The notes: a model not told the origin generated them from the sequence alone. A DNA stretch of 64,000 bases from DASUPK01 sp963724665 (GCA_963724665.1 CAVRVH010000012.1:1054001-1118000), one strand, 5' to 3'. Shown: positions 19,563-30,378, numbered from the stretch's first letter. A program made the numbers and translations.

Positions 19563-21677
19563 CTAGAGCGGGACCTGGCCTCCGACGATGATGGTCTTGT
19601 CGCTGGGCAGTTGGAAGGCGTCGATCGGGCTTGCCGTGTTCCGGGCCATCGCGACGAACAGCTTCTTGCGCCAAGCCCGCATCGGAGAGTCCTCGGTCGG
19701 CTTGATCACGATTCGCGAGATGAAGTACGCCGCGTGCTCGAGGTCGAGGTTCTTCTCGAGCAGGCCCTGCTTGCGGCAGAGCCGCAGCGAGGCCGGGATG
19801 TCGACGGCGTCGTGGTAGCCGGCCCTGATGGTCACGTGGAAGACCCTGAACTCGCCCCCGATTTCCTCGACTGTGAACCGCTCGAACTCATCCACGTTCG
19901 GGATGCTGACCATGTCCACCGCGACGATCACGACTCGGTGCGAGAACGTCCGGGTGTTCTCCACCTCGATCCGGAGCGCCAGCGGGGTGGTCTCCTTCCG
20001 CGGGTTGAGGTAGACGGCCACGCCAGGCGACTTGGTGATCGGAGGATCCTCCGACGGGAGCCGTTCGAGGAACTCGACCAACGGGCCCTCCTTGGCGGTC
20101 CGGTTGCGGGTGACGATCACCTGCCCCCGGCGCCAGTTGATCATCACGATCGACACCACCGCCGCCACCACCAGTGGCAGCCACGCCCCGTGCTCGACCT
20201 TGGCGATGTTCGCCGTGAAGAACGCGACCTCGACGGTCAGGAAGAGAATCGCGATCGGCACGAGCCTCCGCCTGGGCGTCCCCCAGAGGAACCGGGCGAC
20301 GGCAATGAAGAGCACCGTGTTGAGGATGAATGTCCCGGTGACCGCGACGCCGTAGATGTCGCCCAGCTTGTCCGCCGACTGGAAGATGAGCGTAAGCGCG
20401 ATGACGCCGATGCATAGCGCCCAGTTGATGATCGGAACGTAGATCTGCCCCTCCATCTTCGAGGTGTGCAGGATGCTGAGCCGCGGGAGGAACCCGAGCT
20501 GTACCGCCTGCCGGGCGACCGAGAACGACCCCGAGATCGCGGCCTGTGAGGCGATGATCGTCGCCGCGGTCGCGAGGAACAGCATCGGGTACTGAGCCCA
20601 GTGGGGCACCATCAGGAAGAAGGGGTTGGACGCCGTGCTCGGGTCGTGGCGGATGAGGACACCCTGTCCCAGGTAGTTCAGCATCAGCGCGGGCAGCGCC
20701 AACGCGAACCAGCCAAGCCTGATCGGGGCGGCCCCGAAATGTCCTCTGTCCGCGTAGAGCGCCTCCGCGCCGGTAACGGCCAGCACGACACCGCCGAGCG
20801 TCAGGAAACCGGCGACCCCGTGGTCGATGAGAAACCGCGCTCCCCACGTCGGCGACAGCGCTTGAAAGACCGCCGGGTCCTTCAGCACCTGGTGGAGGCC
20901 GAGGAGCCCGATGGCGATGAACCAGACCATGATCACCGGTCCGAACAGCCATCCGATCGTCCCCGAGCCGCGGCGCTGGATGAAGAACAGCCCCAGGAGG
21001 ATGACGACCGAGATCGGCACCACCAGGTGAGCGAGGTCCGGGTCGATCACCTTCAGCCCCTGGACCGAGCCGAGCACCGAGATGGCCGGGGTGATGACCC
21101 CATCGCCAAAGAACAGCGCCGCTCCGAAGATGCCCAGCGTCACGAGCGCGGCGCGGCGAGCCAACCTGTTGCGCTGGATCAGGGAGGCCAGCGCCATGAT
21201 GCCGCCGTCTCCCCGGTTGTGCGCGCGCATGATGAAGCCCGCGTACTTGACGGAGACGATGATCGTCAGCGCCCAGAAGATAAGCGAGACGACGCCATAG
21301 ACGCCCGCCGTCGTCGCGTGGGCGGCGGCCTTGTGGGTCGTGAAGATCACCTGCTCGGTGTAGAGCGGGCTCGTGCCGATATCGCCGTAGACGACCCCGA
21401 GCGCCCCGAGCGCCAGCACTGCCTTGCTGGCATCCGTGACCACGTCCCGCTGGTTGTCCTTCAGCGCTTCGAAGCGCTTGCGAACGGCCTCCGACTCGTC
21501 GTCCTTGCTCGGGGCCTCCGGCTTCCAGTAGCCCAGCTTGTGGGCGGCCTCGTTGAAGACCCGCTTTTCGCCCGGTTTCTTGCCCGTGCGAACCTTGCCG
21601 TCGGGACCCTCGCGAGGCGCCTCGACGCCGACCGTCTGCGACGCCTCATGTAGAGGCCGCTTATCGCGGGGACTCAC
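19563..21677 (-). CDS. kup: Kup-family low-affinity potassium uptake transporter
   Basis: The 704-residue protein has the Kup signature ALGVVYGDIGTSPLY after a charged N-terminal extension of about 85 residues, then twelve predicted helices (GDGVITPAISVLGSVQG, FFGDG, SLSVARQAVQLG region) and a soluble C-domain of about 170 residues. Kup proteins are H+/K+ symporters. The N-terminal extension is longer than in E. coli Kup and rich in Lys/Glu/Arg, possibly regulatory. It is convergent with glpK with only nine bases between stops. A second K+ system (Kdp) lies about 8 kb away. The frame is intact over 2.1 kb although flanking genes are broken. Confidence 0.95.
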   Translation of the reverse strand: MSPRDKRPLHEASQTVGVEAPREGPDGKVRTGKKPGEKRVFNEAAHKLGYWKPEAPSKDDESEAVRKRFEALKDNQRDVVTDASKAVLALGALGVVYGDIGTSPLYTEQVIFTTHKAAAHATTAGVYGVVSLIFWALTIIVSVKYAGFIMRAHNRGDGGIMALASLIQRNRLARRAALVTLGIFGAALFFGDGVITPAISVLGSVQGLKVIDPDLAHLVVPISVVILLGLFFIQRRGSGTIGWLFGPVIMVWFIAIGLLGLHQVLKDPAVFQALSPTWGARFLIDHGVAGFLTLGGVVLAVTGAEALYADRGHFGAAPIRLGWFALALPALMLNYLGQGVLIRHDPSTASNPFFLMVPHWAQYPMLFLATAATIIASQAAISGSFSVARQAVQLGFLPRLSILHTSKMEGQIYVPIINWALCIGVIALTLIFQSADKLGDIYGVAVTGTFILNTVLFIAVARFLWGTPRRRLVPIAILFLTVEVAFFTANIAKVEHGAWLPLVVAAVVSIVMINWRRGQVIVTRNRTAKEGPLVEFLERLPSEDPPITKSPGVAVYLNPRKETTPLALRIEVENTRTFSHRVVIVAVDMVSIPNVDEFERFTVEEIGGEFRVFHVTIRAGYHDAVDIPASLRLCRKQGLLEKNLDLEHAAYFISRIVIKPTEDSPMRAWRKKLFVAMARNTASPIDAFQLPSDKTIIVGGQVPL

Positions 21678-21736
21678 GGGGGCATCGTAGGCGTTGCGCC
21701 CGCTGGTCCTGGTGACGTGGACGGCCCTCCAGAAAG

Positions 21737-21767
21737 CACTCGACCCGCGCTAAACGCGGGTCGAGTG
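21737..21767. terminator. 13-bp perfect hairpin between the permease and kup
   Basis: CACTCGACCCGCG and its exact complement CGCGGGTCGAGTG are separated by CTAAA. It lies downstream of the minus-strand permease and upstream of kup. It is a strong candidate terminator for the permease transcript, though no U-run follows. Confidence 0.7.
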
Positions 21768-21780
21768 GGCGGCTTGCGCA

Positions 21781-21800
21781 CCGCGCCCTGTTGGGCGCGG
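21781..21800. terminator. Second hairpin in tandem, 8-bp stem
   Basis: CCGCGCCC and GGGCGCGG flank a TGTT loop, forming a second perfect stem 14 bases from the first. It lies after the corrected end of the permease gene. Together the two make a tandem terminator that would insulate kup. Confidence 0.55.
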
Positions 21801-21831
21801 GCGGCCGCGCGGTTTCGGTGCTAGTCGAGGA

Positions 21832-23399
21832 TCAGGCGTCCCGGGTGACGGGTCCTCCTCCAGCGTGCTGACCGGTCCCTGGTACTTGTTCTTCGCCGAG
21901 ACCAGGTACCAGCCCCCGAAGATGAGCGGGATGATGATCGCCGCCGGCGTGTAGTTGACGAGCGTCCAGTCGAACCCGTCCTTCCAGGGCAGCCCCGTCG
22001 GCGTGTACGGCAGGTCGAGGGCGAACACCATCAGGACCCCGAAGAACAGCGCGATGATGTTGACGACTTGTAGCGGCTCCCCAGGGTCCACGGGCCGGGC
22101 TTGAAGATTGTCGCCGGCGCGGAGCCGCAGGTACACGGGATCAGGTAGGCGATGTAGAGGCCGACCGTGCAGATCCCGGTGATCGCGAAGAACGCGAACG
22201 GGACGTTGTTTAGCCGAACAGCGCCGGGATCGCGATGATCAGGAGAGAGAATCGAGACGCGTGATCACCGCGTTGAACGGCACCCTGTCGCGGTTCACCC
22301 GGCGGAAGATCGCCCATCCCGGGATCGCCCGGTCGCGCGAGAACGCGTACCAGGTGCGCGACGCGCTGGTCAGACAGGCGGTGCCGCAGAAGAGCTGACC
22401 GACCGTGGCGATCAGGATCGCGAGCTTCGCCGCCCATGGATCCAGCGAAATGTGAAGATCGCGCCCGACGAAGCCGGCGCCGTCATCGACCGCGCCCACG
22501 TCGTGGCCGCGAACAGGAACGCCAGCAGCAGGATCCAGCCGATGATCGCCGAGTAGAAGATCGACCGCCAGATTCCCTGGGCGGCGGCGACCGCAGCGTT
22601 CTGGGTCTCCTCGGCGGTGTGCGCCGAGGCGTCATACCCCGTCTCGGTGTACATCGTCAGGAGGAACCCGATGGGCAGGACGAAGAGCCAGAAGCCGACG
22701 CGCTCGTGGAGCCTCCGAACGCGCCGTTGTTGTTGATCAGGTCGGTGAAGACGAAATGGGCGCTCTGGTGGTCGGTCGGGCACGAAGATGAGCAGTCCGA
22801 TGACGATCGCGACACCCAGGAGATGCCAGCCCACCGAGATGTTGTTCACCATCCCAGGAAGCGGTCCGCGAAGACGTTCAGCACCGTGAACACGAGCAGG
22901 ATGAGCACGAAGAGCCCGAAGGTCTCGCTCAGCACATGGCTGGTGTCGCCGAAATTGATCCCGAAGATGTTGACCGTGTAAAGGCCGAGCAGGAAGTTGA
23001 GGAAGATGGCGGTGCCGTAGCCGACTCCGGCGACGATCGCCGATCAGGCCGACGATGTTGAACCAGCCGGTCATCCAGCTCCATCCCTTGCTGCCGAGGT
23101 CGTGAGCCCACCAGTAGGGCCCTCCGGCGGTCGGGTAGGCGGAGGCCAGCTCCGCCATCGAGAAGCCGACCAGAAGATCAGCGCGCAGATGATCGGCCAG
23201 CCGAACGCGAGGCGGCCGGGCCGCCGTTCTGCCAGGCGAAGCTGAAGTTCGTGAACGTCCCGGCGAGGATCGAGATGATCGTGAAAGAGATCGCGAAGTT
23301 GGTGAAGCTGCTCCAGGTTCGCGATAGCTCCTGCCTGTAGCCGAGCTCGGCCAGGCGCTGCTCATCAGAAACCTGCTCCGTAATGCCCTCAGGTGCCAT
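21832..23399 (-). CDS. APC-superfamily amino acid permease, heavily frameshifted
   Basis: The start ATG at 23399 has GGAGGAG upstream and begins MAPEGITEQVSDEQRLAELG, followed by ELSRTWSSFTNFAISFTIIS, the first helix of the APC fold. Further pieces in other frames read FSMAELASAYPTAGGPYWWA, SKGWSWMTGWFNIVGLI, ETGYDASAHTAEETQNA and LPYTPTGLPWKDGFDWTLVN. Their order matches the AAT/GABA-permease subgroup of about 520 residues. There are at least six indels between 21840 and 23220. The corrected C-terminus is probably LEEDPVTRDA with TGA at 21832-21834. It is divergent from a choline-kinase-like gene and near an N-methylglycine-type dehydrogenase, suggesting uptake of an amine or amino acid substrate. 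Confidence 0.78.
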
Positions 23400-23519
23400 C
23401 GTGTCTTCTCCTCCTCTTCCTTGGGTGGAGTGCCGGCGCACCCCATAACCCCATGAATGCGAAGAAGGGTTGCCGGTGATCGTTCCGGACCCTATGTGCC
23501 GGAAGAGGAGATAGCAAGG

Positions 23520-24434
23520 GTGGCGGACGAGCTGGTACGGATCGTCCAGACTTTGGTCCCGGAGTTGGGCGAACAGGAAGGGGAGGCGAGGCCCCTCGAG
23601 GGCGGTATCACCAATCGTAATTACTTGGTAACCCTGGGCGGCAATCGTTACGTGATCCGGGTTCCGGGCAAGGACACATCTCTGCTGGGGATCGATAGGG
23701 GCGCCGAGCGTGAGGCGAATCAGAACGCTGCCTTACTGGGCGTGGCACCCCGCGTGGTCGCCCAGCTCGAGGATCCGCCGTGCCTGGTCACGGAATTCGT
23801 CGAGTGCAAGGCGATGGAGGCCGAGGACCTGCGCGAGCCGGCGACGCTGAGGGAGGTGATCGGCTCGCTCAGGAAAGTGCACGACTCGGGTGCGGCGCTG
23901 CCGACCAGCTTCGACTCCTTCCGGGTGGTGGAGGAGTACCGGGCGACCGCGGCCGAGCGCGGGGGAGACATCCCCGACGCCTTCGACCAGGCGCATGAGC
24001 GGTCGCGCGAGATCGAGGCGGCGCTGTCAGGCCATGAGCACGAGCCGGTTCCGTGTCACAACGACCTTCTGGCGGGCAATTTCCTGCGCGGCGCGGATCG
24101 GATCTGGGTCGTCGACTGGGAGTACGCGGGGATGGGCGACCGCTACTTCGACCTCGCCAACTTCGCGATCAACAACGAGCTCACCGAGGATCAGCACCCC
24201 GAGCTGCTCGCCGACTACTTCGGCGAGGAGGCCACGCCGCGCCGGCTCGCGACGCCTCCGCCTGATGCTGTTCATGTCGGACTTCCGCGAGGCGATGTGG
24301 GGGGTCGTCCAGACGGTCGCCTCCGACCTCGACTTCGACTTCAAGGACTACGCCGACCACCCATTTCGCTCGGATGCGGGAGACCGCCGCGAACCCGCGC
24401 TTCGCCGGCTGGCTCGAGGAGGCCGCGTGGCTGA
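23520..24434 (+). CDS. Choline kinase-like/aminoglycoside phosphotransferase-fold protein
   Basis: The protein has the kinase-like elements GGITNRNYLVTLGGNRYVIR (N-lobe), CHNDLLAGNFL (the His-x-Asp catalytic loop, HND) and VVDWEYAGMGDRYFDLANF (the metal-binding Asp segment). This matches the choline/ethanolamine kinase or LicA subgroup. GTG 23520 follows GAGGAG by nine bases and is a good start; ATG 23457 and GTG 23496 are alternatives. Frame changes near 24240 and 24360 are needed to reach FAGWLEEAA, and the end TGA overlaps the next ATG. Location next to a GcvT-type flavoprotein suggests involvement in choline or ethanolamine-derived metabolism, by inference. Confidence 0.78.
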   Translation: MADELVRIVQTLVPELGEQEGEARPLEGGITNRNYLVTLGGNRYVIRVPGKDTSLLGIDRGAEREANQNAALLGVAPRVVAQLEDPPCLVTEFVECKAMEAEDLREPATLREVIGSLRKVHDSGAALPTSFDSFRVVEEYRATAAERGGDIPDAFDQAHERSREIEAALSGHEHEPVPCHNDLLAGNFLRGADRIWVVDWEYAGMGDRYFDLANFAINNELTEDQHPELLADYFGEEATPRRLATPPPDAVHVGLPRGDVGGRPDGRLRPRLRLQGLRRPPISLGCGRPPRTRASPAGSRRPRG

Positions 24435-26925
24435 TGCCCGCGGTTGAGTTGCCCGACGCGCGCCCGCTGCGTCATCATCGGCGGCGGGGTGGGCGGCACC
24501 TCGATCGCCTACCACCTCGCCCAGCTCGGCTGGCGACGACGTGGTGCTCGCTCGAGCGCTCGCAGCTCACCTCCGGCTCGACGTTCCACTCGGCCGGTCT
24601 GGTCGGCCAGCTGCGCGGCTCGGTGACGCTGACGAAGATGATGATGTACTCGGTCGAGCTCTACCGGCGGCTCGGCGAGGAGTCCGAGATCGACCCGGGA
24701 TGGACCGAGTGCGGCGGCATCCGCCTCGCGTCAGCGAGGAGCGGATGGAGGAGCTCCGCCGCCAGGCTGGCTGGGCGAAGACCTTCGGCCTGCCGCTGGA
24801 GCTGATCTCGGCGCGAGGAGGCGAAGGAGACATTTCCCCTGATGGCGACCGACGGCGTTCTCGGCGCCGCCTGGCTCCCGACCGACGGCTACCTCGATCC
24901 GGCGCAGCTCACCTACGCGCTCGCCGACGGCGCCCGCGCGGGGCGGCTGCCGGTGTTCACGAACACCCGCGTCACCGGCATCGACGTCAGGGACGGGCGG
25001 GTCCGCGGCGTGAGCACCGACAGGGGAGACATCGAGGCCGAGATCGTCGTCAACGCCGGCGGGATGTACGCGGCGGAGATCGGCCGTCTGGCGGGCGTGC
25101 GCGATCCCGATCATGCCGATGTCCACGAGTACCTGGTCACGCAGCCGTTCCGCGAGCGCGACCGGAGAACCCACTGCCGACGCTGCGCGACCCGGACATC
25201 CTCATCTACTACCGGGAGGAGGGCGGCGGCCTCGTGATGGGCGGCTACGAGCGCCGAGCGAGCCGGCCGTTCCTGCCCGACGGGACCGTCGGGCTCGACC
25301 GGATCCCGCCGGACTTCAACGGCCGGCTGCTCGAGGACGACTGGGACCGGTTCGAGGAGATCACCGAGAACTCGAAGCGGCGCGTGCCGGTGATGGACGA
25401 GGTGACGATCACGAAGCTGATCAACGGGCCGGAGGCGTTCACGCCCGACAACGAGTTCTGCCTCGGGGAGACCGAGGTGCGCGGCTTGTTCGTGGCCGCG
25501 GGCTTCTGCGCCCACGGGCTGGCGGGCGCCGGCGGGATCGGCAAGGTGATGGCCGAGTGGATCGTCGACGGCGAGCCGAGCGATGGACCTGTGGGAGATG
25601 GACATCCGGCGCTTCGGCGCGCAGTACCGCTCGCCGTCGCTACACGCTACGCCCGGATCACGGAGACCTACGAGACCTACTACGACATCCGCTATCCGAA
25701 CCACGAGCGCCAGGCCGGCCGGCCGCTGCGGATCTCGCCCGCCAACGCCTGGCACGCGCGAGCACGGCGCCGCGTTCGGCGAGAAGTCCGGCTGGGAGCG
25801 GGTCAACTGGTACGAGTCGAACGCCGCCGCGGGCGACGAGTCGCCTGCGCCGCGCGGCTGGGCCGGGCAGCACTGGTCGCCGGCGATCGGCGCCGAGCAC
25901 CGCGGCGACGCGCGAGGGGGCCGCGCTGTTCGACGAGACGTCGTTCGCGAAGATCGAGGTCGCGGGCCCCGGCGCGGCCGACGTTCGCTCGAGACGCTCT
26001 GCGACAACCGGGTCGCGCGCGAGGTCGGGCAAGATCACCTACACGCAGATGCTCAACTCGCGCGGCGGGATCGAGTGCGACTTCACCGTCACCCGGCTCG
26101 CCGAGGACCGCTTCTCGATCGTCACCGGCACGGCGTTCGGCAACCACGACCGCGGCGTGGATCCGCACGCACCTGCCCGGCCGACGGCAGCGTGCAGCGT
26201 CGCGCGACGACGACCGTCGCGCTGGGCGTGCTTCGGCCTGTGGGGGCCGCGGGCCCGCGAGATCCTCGCAGCCGCTGACGCCGCAGGACCTCAGCAACGA
26301 GGCCTTCCCGTACATGACGCATGCGCGAGATCACGGTCGGCGACGTGCCCGTGCGCGCGCTGCGCGTGACCTACGTCGGCGAGCTCGGCTGGGAGCTCTA
26401 CTGCCCGAGCGAGTACGGCGTCGGGCTGTGGCGGGCGCTGTGGGAGGCGGGCGAGCCGCACGGGCTCGTCGCCGGCGGCTACCGGGCGATCGACTCGCTG
26501 CGGCTCGAGAAGGGCTACCGCGTCTGGGGCGCCGACATCACGCCGGACGAGACGCCGTACGAGGGCGGGCGTCGGCTTCTGCGTGAAGCTCGACAAGGAG
26601 GGCGGATTCATCGGCCGCGATGCGCTGCGTCGAGCCGAAGGAGGGCGGGCCCGCGGACGCGGCTGCGCTGCCTGGTGCTCGAGGACCCGCGCTCGGTCGC
26701 GCTCGGCAACGAGCCGGTGCGGATCGACGGCGAGATCGCGCGGCCGCGTGACCACCGGCGGATACGGCTACAGGGTCGAGCGGTCGATCGCCTACGCCTA
26801 CTGCCGCCGGAGCACGCGGAGCCCGGGACGCGCGGTGGCGGTCGAGATCTTCGGCACGCTGGGTCGAGGGCGAGGTCACGGCCGAGCCGCTGTTCGATCC
26901 GAAGGGCGAGCGGATCAGGGCCTGA
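24434..26925 (+). CDS. Dimethylglycine/sarcosine dehydrogenase-like flavoprotein with GcvT domain, frameshifted
   Basis: The N-terminal half is an FAD-dependent oxidoreductase (VIIGGGVGGTSIAYHLAQLG, TSGSTFHSAGLVGQLR, GGIRLA, GLFVAAGFCAHGLAGAGGIG). The C-terminal half is an aminomethyltransferase fold (GKITYTQMLNSRGGIECDFT, VTYVGELGWELYCPSEYG, YRAIDSLRLEKGYRVWGADI). The total of about 820 residues equals dimethylglycine dehydrogenase length. The GcvT domain is expected to bind folate and capture the oxidised methyl group. Indels are dense, at least ten between 24470 and 26880, but the protein order is fully colinear. The gene overlaps the preceding kinase-like gene by TGATG. The substrate could be dimethylglycine, sarcosine or a related N-methyl amine. 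Confidence 0.85.
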
Positions 26926-26928
26926 GCT

Positions 26929-27579
26929 TCAGGCGCGAGACGCTCGAACAGCCCCGGTCGGTGGCCGCCCGCTCGCACCAGCGAGTCGACGGTCTGCGGC
27001 ACGAAGGCGTCGAGGTGGGTGGCCAGGGCGATGAACGCCTGGGCCGTCGTCAGCGCATCGCCGTCGGCGTGATGGGGCCGGTGGACGGGCAGCCCCAGCG
27101 CACGGGCCATGTCGTCCAGAGCCGACCGGCTCCCGTTTCGCGGGCGGCTCGCGGCGCAGCCGCTGAGCTCGCGCGGCGAGCGAGCGCGGTGTCCACGATC
27201 GGGTTGCGCAGTCGAGCCCGCGCCCGTCGAGCGCGGCCGAGGAAGCCCGCGCTCGACCGCCGCCACATGCGCGACCAGGACCCGGCCCGTCAGCGCCCAA
27301 GCAGCCCGTCGAGCAGGTCGGCGAGGGAGGGGCGTCCTCGAGGTCGATTCGCGCAGCCCGTGAATCCGGATCGTGTCGGCGTCCGGCATCCGGCGCGGCC
27401 GAACGAGCTCGTAGCGTGCGTCATCGAGCCTGACCTTGCCGCCCTCGACCGTGACCGTCGCGAAGGAGATGATCTCGTCCTACGCGGGGATCGAGCCCGG
27501 TGGTCTCCAGGTCGATCACGGTGAAATGCGACTTCTCGCCAGCGGTGGGTTCCGCGCTTCGGCAGAGGTAGGCCTCCAT
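26929..27579 (-). CDS. DnaQ-like 3'-5' exonuclease, frameshifted
   Basis: The start MEAYLCRSAEPTAGEKSH leads into FTVIDLETTGLDP, the ExoI motif with the two metal-binding acidic residues (D-x-E). Later pieces give RRMPDADTIRIHGL, VAHVAAVERGFL and HHADGDALTTAQAFIALATH, the ExoIII-epsilon motif HxxxxD. The family degrades or proofreads nucleic acid from the 3' end. Frame changes occur near 27495, 27340, 27300 and 27190. It directly follows the cNMP-CBS-DUF294 gene, a frequent pairing in bacteria, often annotated as a PolC-like exonuclease beside a putative nucleotidyltransferase. Its specific substrate is unknown. Confidence 0.75.
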
Positions 27580-27617
27580 GTAGCTCGCCCGGGACGCTGC
27601 CTCGGACCACGGCACCG

Positions 27618-29507
27618 TCAGCGGGCCGAGAGCTCGCCGTGAGCGACGCTGCACCGCGGCGACCTCGCGGAAGGCGTCCCGCAGGTAGCGCCTCGTCAGC
27701 GGATCGAGCGGCCGGGTCGAGGCGGTTGTCAGGCTCATGGCCCTCGCTCGATCTGGCTCGACCTGATGCTCGAGGCGGAGCGCGCTGAAGAGCTCGAACG
27801 CCTCCTCGAGCACGCGTGCCTCGGTCGCGCCGAGCACCCCCTGGTCCGCGCGCGGCGCGCAGCCGCTCGAGGGTAGGGGTGGCGCGGACGTCGGCTTTGA
27901 GCGCCGCGTACCGGGCCAGGTCCACGATCGGAAGCAGGCCGCCCGTGCTTGATGTCGAACGTGCCCTTCTGCTCGCCGGAGTCCTCCACGACGATGTCGT
28001 GCCTGAAGCCGGTGGGCGGCTTCGCGGCCAGCGCCAGCCGCAGCATCCAGCGCTCGAGCTGTCGAGCGGTCGCCGGTCTCGAAGAGCAGCGGCTTGACGT
28101 CGAGGCCCGCGCTTCGGGCCGTAGACGATCCGGCCGTCCAGCAGGATCGACGTCGCGATCAGGACGCGGTTGTCACTCGGGTGGGCGAGCCATCTCTCGA
28201 TCGCGCGCCTGCCAGTCCTCGATCGAGCTGGCCGAGAACGCGCCCGCGGCGGTAACGCCGTGTGGGTCGAGCTTCCAGCCGATCACGCGTACGCAATCGG
28301 CGACGCTGGCCGCGAGGCCGCGCATGTAGTCGCCCGTCCGCGCTCGACGCCAAGCGCGCGGCCCGCAGCGGAGAGGCGGGTCGTTCTCGGGCGCGTCCCT
28401 CCACGCCATGCCTGAGTCGACGTCCGAGGAGGGGACCGGCTCGCGCCGGCCGTGGCTGCCCAGCGACATCCAGCAGAACTCCGCGGGCGGCGGGCCCTCG
28501 GTCTCGATGCCGAGCTCAATCATCCGAGCGATCAGCGCATCCGCAACGGCCGAGTTCACCTCGCCACCTGGACCGGCGAGAGCCTCGGCGCGGTGGAGGG
28601 TCACCACGGTCGGAGTTCAGGCGAGCGGCGATGTCGCGGAGCTCGTCCTTGCTCTTGGCTCTTGCGATGCATCGGCGCAGCACGAACGGCGAGCGGTCTC
28701 GGCGGCGACCAGGTCGATTGCGACGATCACCCCGAGCACCTCGGAGCGAGGCGAGAAGACTGGGACATGCCGGATGTCGTGCTCGAGCATGGTCAGCATC
28801 ACGTCGGCGCCGGTCTGGTCCTCGTCCACCCCGAAGACCGGTGGGTCGTCATCGCCGCGCTCACCGGATCGTCCGGCGTGAGCCTGCCCGCCGACGACCT
28901 TCGAGCGCAGGTCGCTGTCGGTGACGATCCCGTAGTCGCCATGCCCTAGCTCGACGAGGATCGAGCTGACGACCTCCGGGCGTCCATCGTCCTCGCCGCC
29001 TCCCGCAGGGTCAGGTCTCGGCGTGGCAGATCACCGGCGGCCTGCGCGACCAGCGCGACGCGCGGTCTGCTGGGCGACCTCGGCGCTCGGCGGCGCGATC
29101 TCGCCATCGCCGCCGCGGGCGCCCCGGGCAGCAGCGAGCGGGTCAGGAACCGGAGGCTCGACGGCCGGCCCAGCAGCGGAATGACGTCGTCCGCGGCCAG
29201 CGAGTAGACGAGGGTGTCCTCCTTCGCCCTGCGCCTCGAGTCGGGCCGGGAGCCCGGAGAGCACCGAGGGGTGCCCGAGCATCTCGCCCTCGCCCAGCAG
29301 GTCCACCGGGGTGCCGTGGTCGACGAGCTCAACAGCGCCGCGCCTGATCACCCGGATCCGGCCCTGGGAGAGCTTCCCCTGGGGAATGATCGTGGTGCCG
29401 GCGGGGAAGAACTCCACCTCGGTCCTGGTCGCTAGCTCCTCCAGGGCCTCCTCGTCGAGCCCGCTGAAAGGGTCGCGCCCCCCCAGGAACTCGGCGATGT
29501 CGTGCAT
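27618..29507 (-). CDS. cNMP-binding / CBS / DUF294 putative nucleotidyltransferase, frameshifted
   Basis: From the start (MHDIAEFLGGRDPFSGLDEE) the order is a cyclic nucleotide-binding domain (FPAGTTIIPQGK, LGEGEMLGHPSVLSG), a CBS pair (LTLREAARTMD; MLTMLEHDIRHVPVFSPRSE), a GlnD-like nucleotidyltransferase motif GSHGRREPVPSSDVDSG and the DUF294 C-terminal helical domain ending RYLRDAFREVAAVQ. The combination is a known multi-domain signalling protein whose reaction is not established in general. Several indels (near 29220, 29060, 28980, 28870, 28600, 28200 and others) break the frame; the inferred stop is near 27618. The STAS gene lies seven bases upstream. An adenylate cyclase at 54-55 kb could in principle supply a ligand. 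Confidence 0.82.
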
Positions 29508-29514
29508 GACCGGG

Positions 29515-29895
29515 TCAGCCGGAGATGGCCGAGGCGGCTTCCTCGACCGTCGGCCGAATCGGAATGACCTTGTCGATGCCCATCACCGAGAGGATGCGGA
29601 GGATCTGCTCGCTCGAGGCCGCGACGGCCAGCTTCTCCGTCCCATCGTCAGAGTTCTGGGCCTCGCGCGAGAGGAGCAGAGCGCGTACGCCGCTCGAGTC
29701 GATGAACTCGCACTCGGTCAGGTCGACGACGATGCCGTTCGAGTCGGCCGCGACCGCGCTGCGAAGCTCGCCGCGGAGCTCTTCCTCGTGAGACATGTCG
29801 ACCTCGCCCGCGATGTGAACCACGTAGACCTCCTCAGGGCCAGGCCCCGAGGTGATCTCGAACTGTGGAATGTCTGCGCTTGGAGTTGCCGACAT
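29515..29895 (-). CDS. STAS-domain anti-sigma factor antagonist-like protein
   Basis: The product of about 126 residues carries a STAS fold: VYVVHIAGEVDMSHEEELRG and the phosphorylatable region VVDLTECEFIDSSGVRALLL, where the Ser-Ser pair is the usual regulatory site. Such proteins bind anti-sigma kinases of the RsbW/SpoIIAB type. ATG 29895 with GGGGGAAGC upstream is chosen over the longer GTG/ATG at 29928. No RsbW-like kinase is seen in the window, so the partner is elsewhere. It is probably co-transcribed with the cNMP-CBS protein seven bases downstream. Confidence 0.9.
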   Translation of the reverse strand: MSATPSADIPQFEITSGPGPEEVYVVHIAGEVDMSHEEELRGELRSAVAADSNGIVVDLTECEFIDSSGVRALLLSREAQNSDDGTEKLAVAASSEQILRILSVMGIDKVIPIRPTVEEAASAISG

Positions 29896-29952
29896 GCTTC
29901 CCCCTCGGACAACTGAGGTGTGACACATGCTACTCGCGGTGAAACCCGCGAG

Positions 29953-30378
29953 CTAGTCGACGAGCGCGGCTCGCGCCTCCTGGACGGCGGCCTCGATGTC
30001 GCCGTTGGAGGGCCAGAACATGGGTGATTCGCCGTCGCGGATCAGGCGGTCGGCAAGGATCACCCCGCGCGGGGCGACCGGCATGCTCCCCTCGAGTTCA
30101 TCGCAGAGATCGCGGATCGATGATCCCGCGTGGATTATCTCGATGTCCCTCAGCCGAACCTGCGCCTTCATGAAGATCCGGCGCGCATGCTCGGCCGCGT
30201 CGAGCATCTCCCTCAGCGCCCGGGCTACCTCTGCGCGATTGTGCGGGTCGAGAAGCTCGGCGCTTCGGGCCGTCAGTAGCCGGCTCTCCTCGGGAAGGGC
30301 TCCGGCGAGCAGACGCTCGTCGAGGCTGTGCGCCCGGACCCGGGCAAGGGTCCGATCCATGAAGCCGGGGCTTGCCAC
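29953..30378 (-). CDS. Uncharacterised protein, second member of the paralogous family
   Basis: The 141-residue soluble protein begins at GTG 30378 (or ATG 30360). Its features parallel the Kdp-linked copy at 11347: an N-terminal RAHSLDERLLAGALPEESRL, a middle ARALREMLDAAEHARR helix, and the C-terminal APRGVILADRLIRDGESPMF followed by a short helix ending ARAALVD. It lies 43 bases after the next family member, both in a signalling cluster with STAS and GGDEF-EAL genes. No known domain is recognised. The strong conservation of RGVILADRL-RDG-SP suggests a functional loop in the last third. Confidence 0.7.
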   Translation of the reverse strand: MASPGFMDRTLARVRAHSLDERLLAGALPEESRLLTARSAELLDPHNRAEVARALREMLDAAEHARRIFMKAQVRLRDIEIIHAGSSIRDLCDELEGSMPVAPRGVILADRLIRDGESPMFWPSNGDIEAAVQEARAALVD

